From: a virus
IMG/VR virus record: IMGVR_UViG_3300030685_000353
Coordinates: 1-64,000 of that record
Length of the DNA: 64,000 nt
Direction: 5' to 3' (one strand)
In this document: positions 63,538-64,000 of the stretch, piece by piece
Numbering within the stretch: the stretch's first letter is position 1
Layout of the letters: every line of letters begins with the position of its first letter
Notes under the pieces: model-generated
The model's input: only the letters and a program-made list of their open reading frames with translations
What the model was told of the DNA's origin: nothing
Databases searched by the model: none
Position numbers and translations under genes: made by a program

Positions 63538-64000
63538 AATTCTTTGTTTCTTTTCGGCATTTAAGTTGCCAGTGGACGTTATTAGCGACTCTGTTTCCGT
63601 CTTCTAGTTTTGCATTTGGTCGTTTAAGTACCCAACCTTCATACATTTCTATTGTGACTATGTTTTCCCATAATATTTTAAAGTTATCAGGGAATGTCTC
63701 TACAACGAAACAGTTAGCAGATATACGTCTAATATATGGATCATAAGATGTGGTATCATACATGTTGGCTAAAAGATTTAGTCGTGTATCTAAATCCATT
63801 CCTACAAGTTGTAAGCCATTGAATACGAGTATATCCCATATAACGAATTTACCGTTAAATAGGTTATTATTAATATCACGTTGTGATTTATTCATGTATT
63901 CGCCTGTTAGAACCATCCAGCCTTCTCCTCTATGTAGCCGTGCTAACTCTTCTTTATCTATGAGAAGCTTATTTTTGAACTGCTCCTTATGTCTATTGTA
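63527..64000 (-). CDS. ATP-dependent nucleic acid ligase, C-terminal part (cut by window edge)
   Basis: The frame is open to the window edge; 157 codons are visible and an internal ATG at 63916 is not the true start. Visible ligase motifs: GEGWMVLTGEYMNKS and KFVIWDILVFNG (motif III region), MYEGWVLKRPNAKL (motif IV) and WQLKCRK (motif V). The KxDG lysine motif lies beyond the edge. Short, without a DNA-ligase OB domain after motif V, so an RNA ligase or a minimal ATP ligase is likely. It is the second ligase besides LigA. Confidence 0.75.
   Translation of the reverse strand, partial: YNRHKEQFKNKLLIDKEELARLHRGEGWMVLTGEYMNKSQRDINNNLFNGKFVIWDILVFNGLQLVGMDLDTRLNLLANMYDTTSYDPYIRRISANCFVVETFPDNFKILWENIVTIEMYEGWVLKRPNAKLEDGNRVANNVHWQLKCRKETKNYGY

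Noticed and set aside
31770-64000. Genome-wide recoding of TAG as a sense codon
   Set aside because: TAG ends several well-bounded genes (39412, 41692, 42077, 45972, 48388, 63527) and no large gene has internal TAG codons, so TAG is an ordinary stop here apart from the one odd Pth2-like case.
1-64000. Prophage or integrative element
   Set aside because: No integrase, excisionase, repressor or attachment-like duplication was found; gene content is that of a virulent phage.

Overview
The window is a contiguous piece of a large tailed phage genome (contractile-tailed, T4-like module set) with low GC content. The host is most likely a Bacteroidota bacterium. The main reason is about twenty near-identical intergenic promoters whose -7 element is TATATTTG or TATTTTTG, matching the Bacteroidota consensus TAnnTTTG. 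A VirE-N/BT4734-type primase-like protein and a small lipoprotein of a type common in that phylum agree with this. No integrase, repressor or other lysogeny gene is visible, and no portal or major capsid gene lies in the window. Almost all genes are on the minus strand; the clear plus-strand genes are a glycosyltransferase and collagen-like fibre pair (36.0-37.9 kb) and one small membrane peptide (57.2 kb).

Layout in plus-strand coordinates: 0-3.6 kb holds a collagen-like fibre cut by the window edge, a beta-propeller virion protein and membrane proteins. 3.7-6.5 kb holds a PD-(D/E)XK nuclease and an ECF-like sigma factor. 6.5-20.6 kb is the tail and packaging block: tape measure, putative tail-assembly/hub proteins, tail tube, a very large tail sheath, terminase large subunit and neighbours. 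20.6-28 kb is replication: both clamp-loader subunits flanking a GIY-YIG homing endonuclease, a 5'-3' exonuclease and an RpoD-like sigma factor. 28-36 kb is nucleotide and DNA/RNA maintenance: three HAD phosphatase-like genes (one split by a +1 frame change), a MazG-like gene, a tRNA-like gene with a CUA anticodon, a Pth2-like gene with an in-frame amber codon, a DenV-type UV endonuclease and a class II ribonucleotide reductase. 38-45.4 kb is an accessory region with two expanded paralogous families. 45.5-46 kb is gene-free and repeat-rich. 46-64 kb is an early-type region of small orphan genes, most single genes or pairs having their own promoter, plus degenerate tRNA-like genes, an NAD-dependent DNA ligase, the VirE-N protein and a nucleic-acid ligase running off the window end.

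Two promoter classes are apparent. The host-like (probably early/middle) class is concentrated at 46-63 kb. A second motif, GATATATA(A/G), precedes tail, fibre and some other genes and may be read by one of the two phage sigma factors. The observations I consider most unusual are the amber codon 3 of the Pth2-like gene close to a CUA-anticodon tRNA-like gene, a shared C-terminal peptide ending KFGF on four otherwise dissimilar proteins, the +1 frame change in a HAD gene at a T7 run followed by a stop codon, a dispersed intergenic repeat built on TGCGCA, and the two promoter classes with two sigma factors. Function calls rest on motifs read by eye; no database search was possible.
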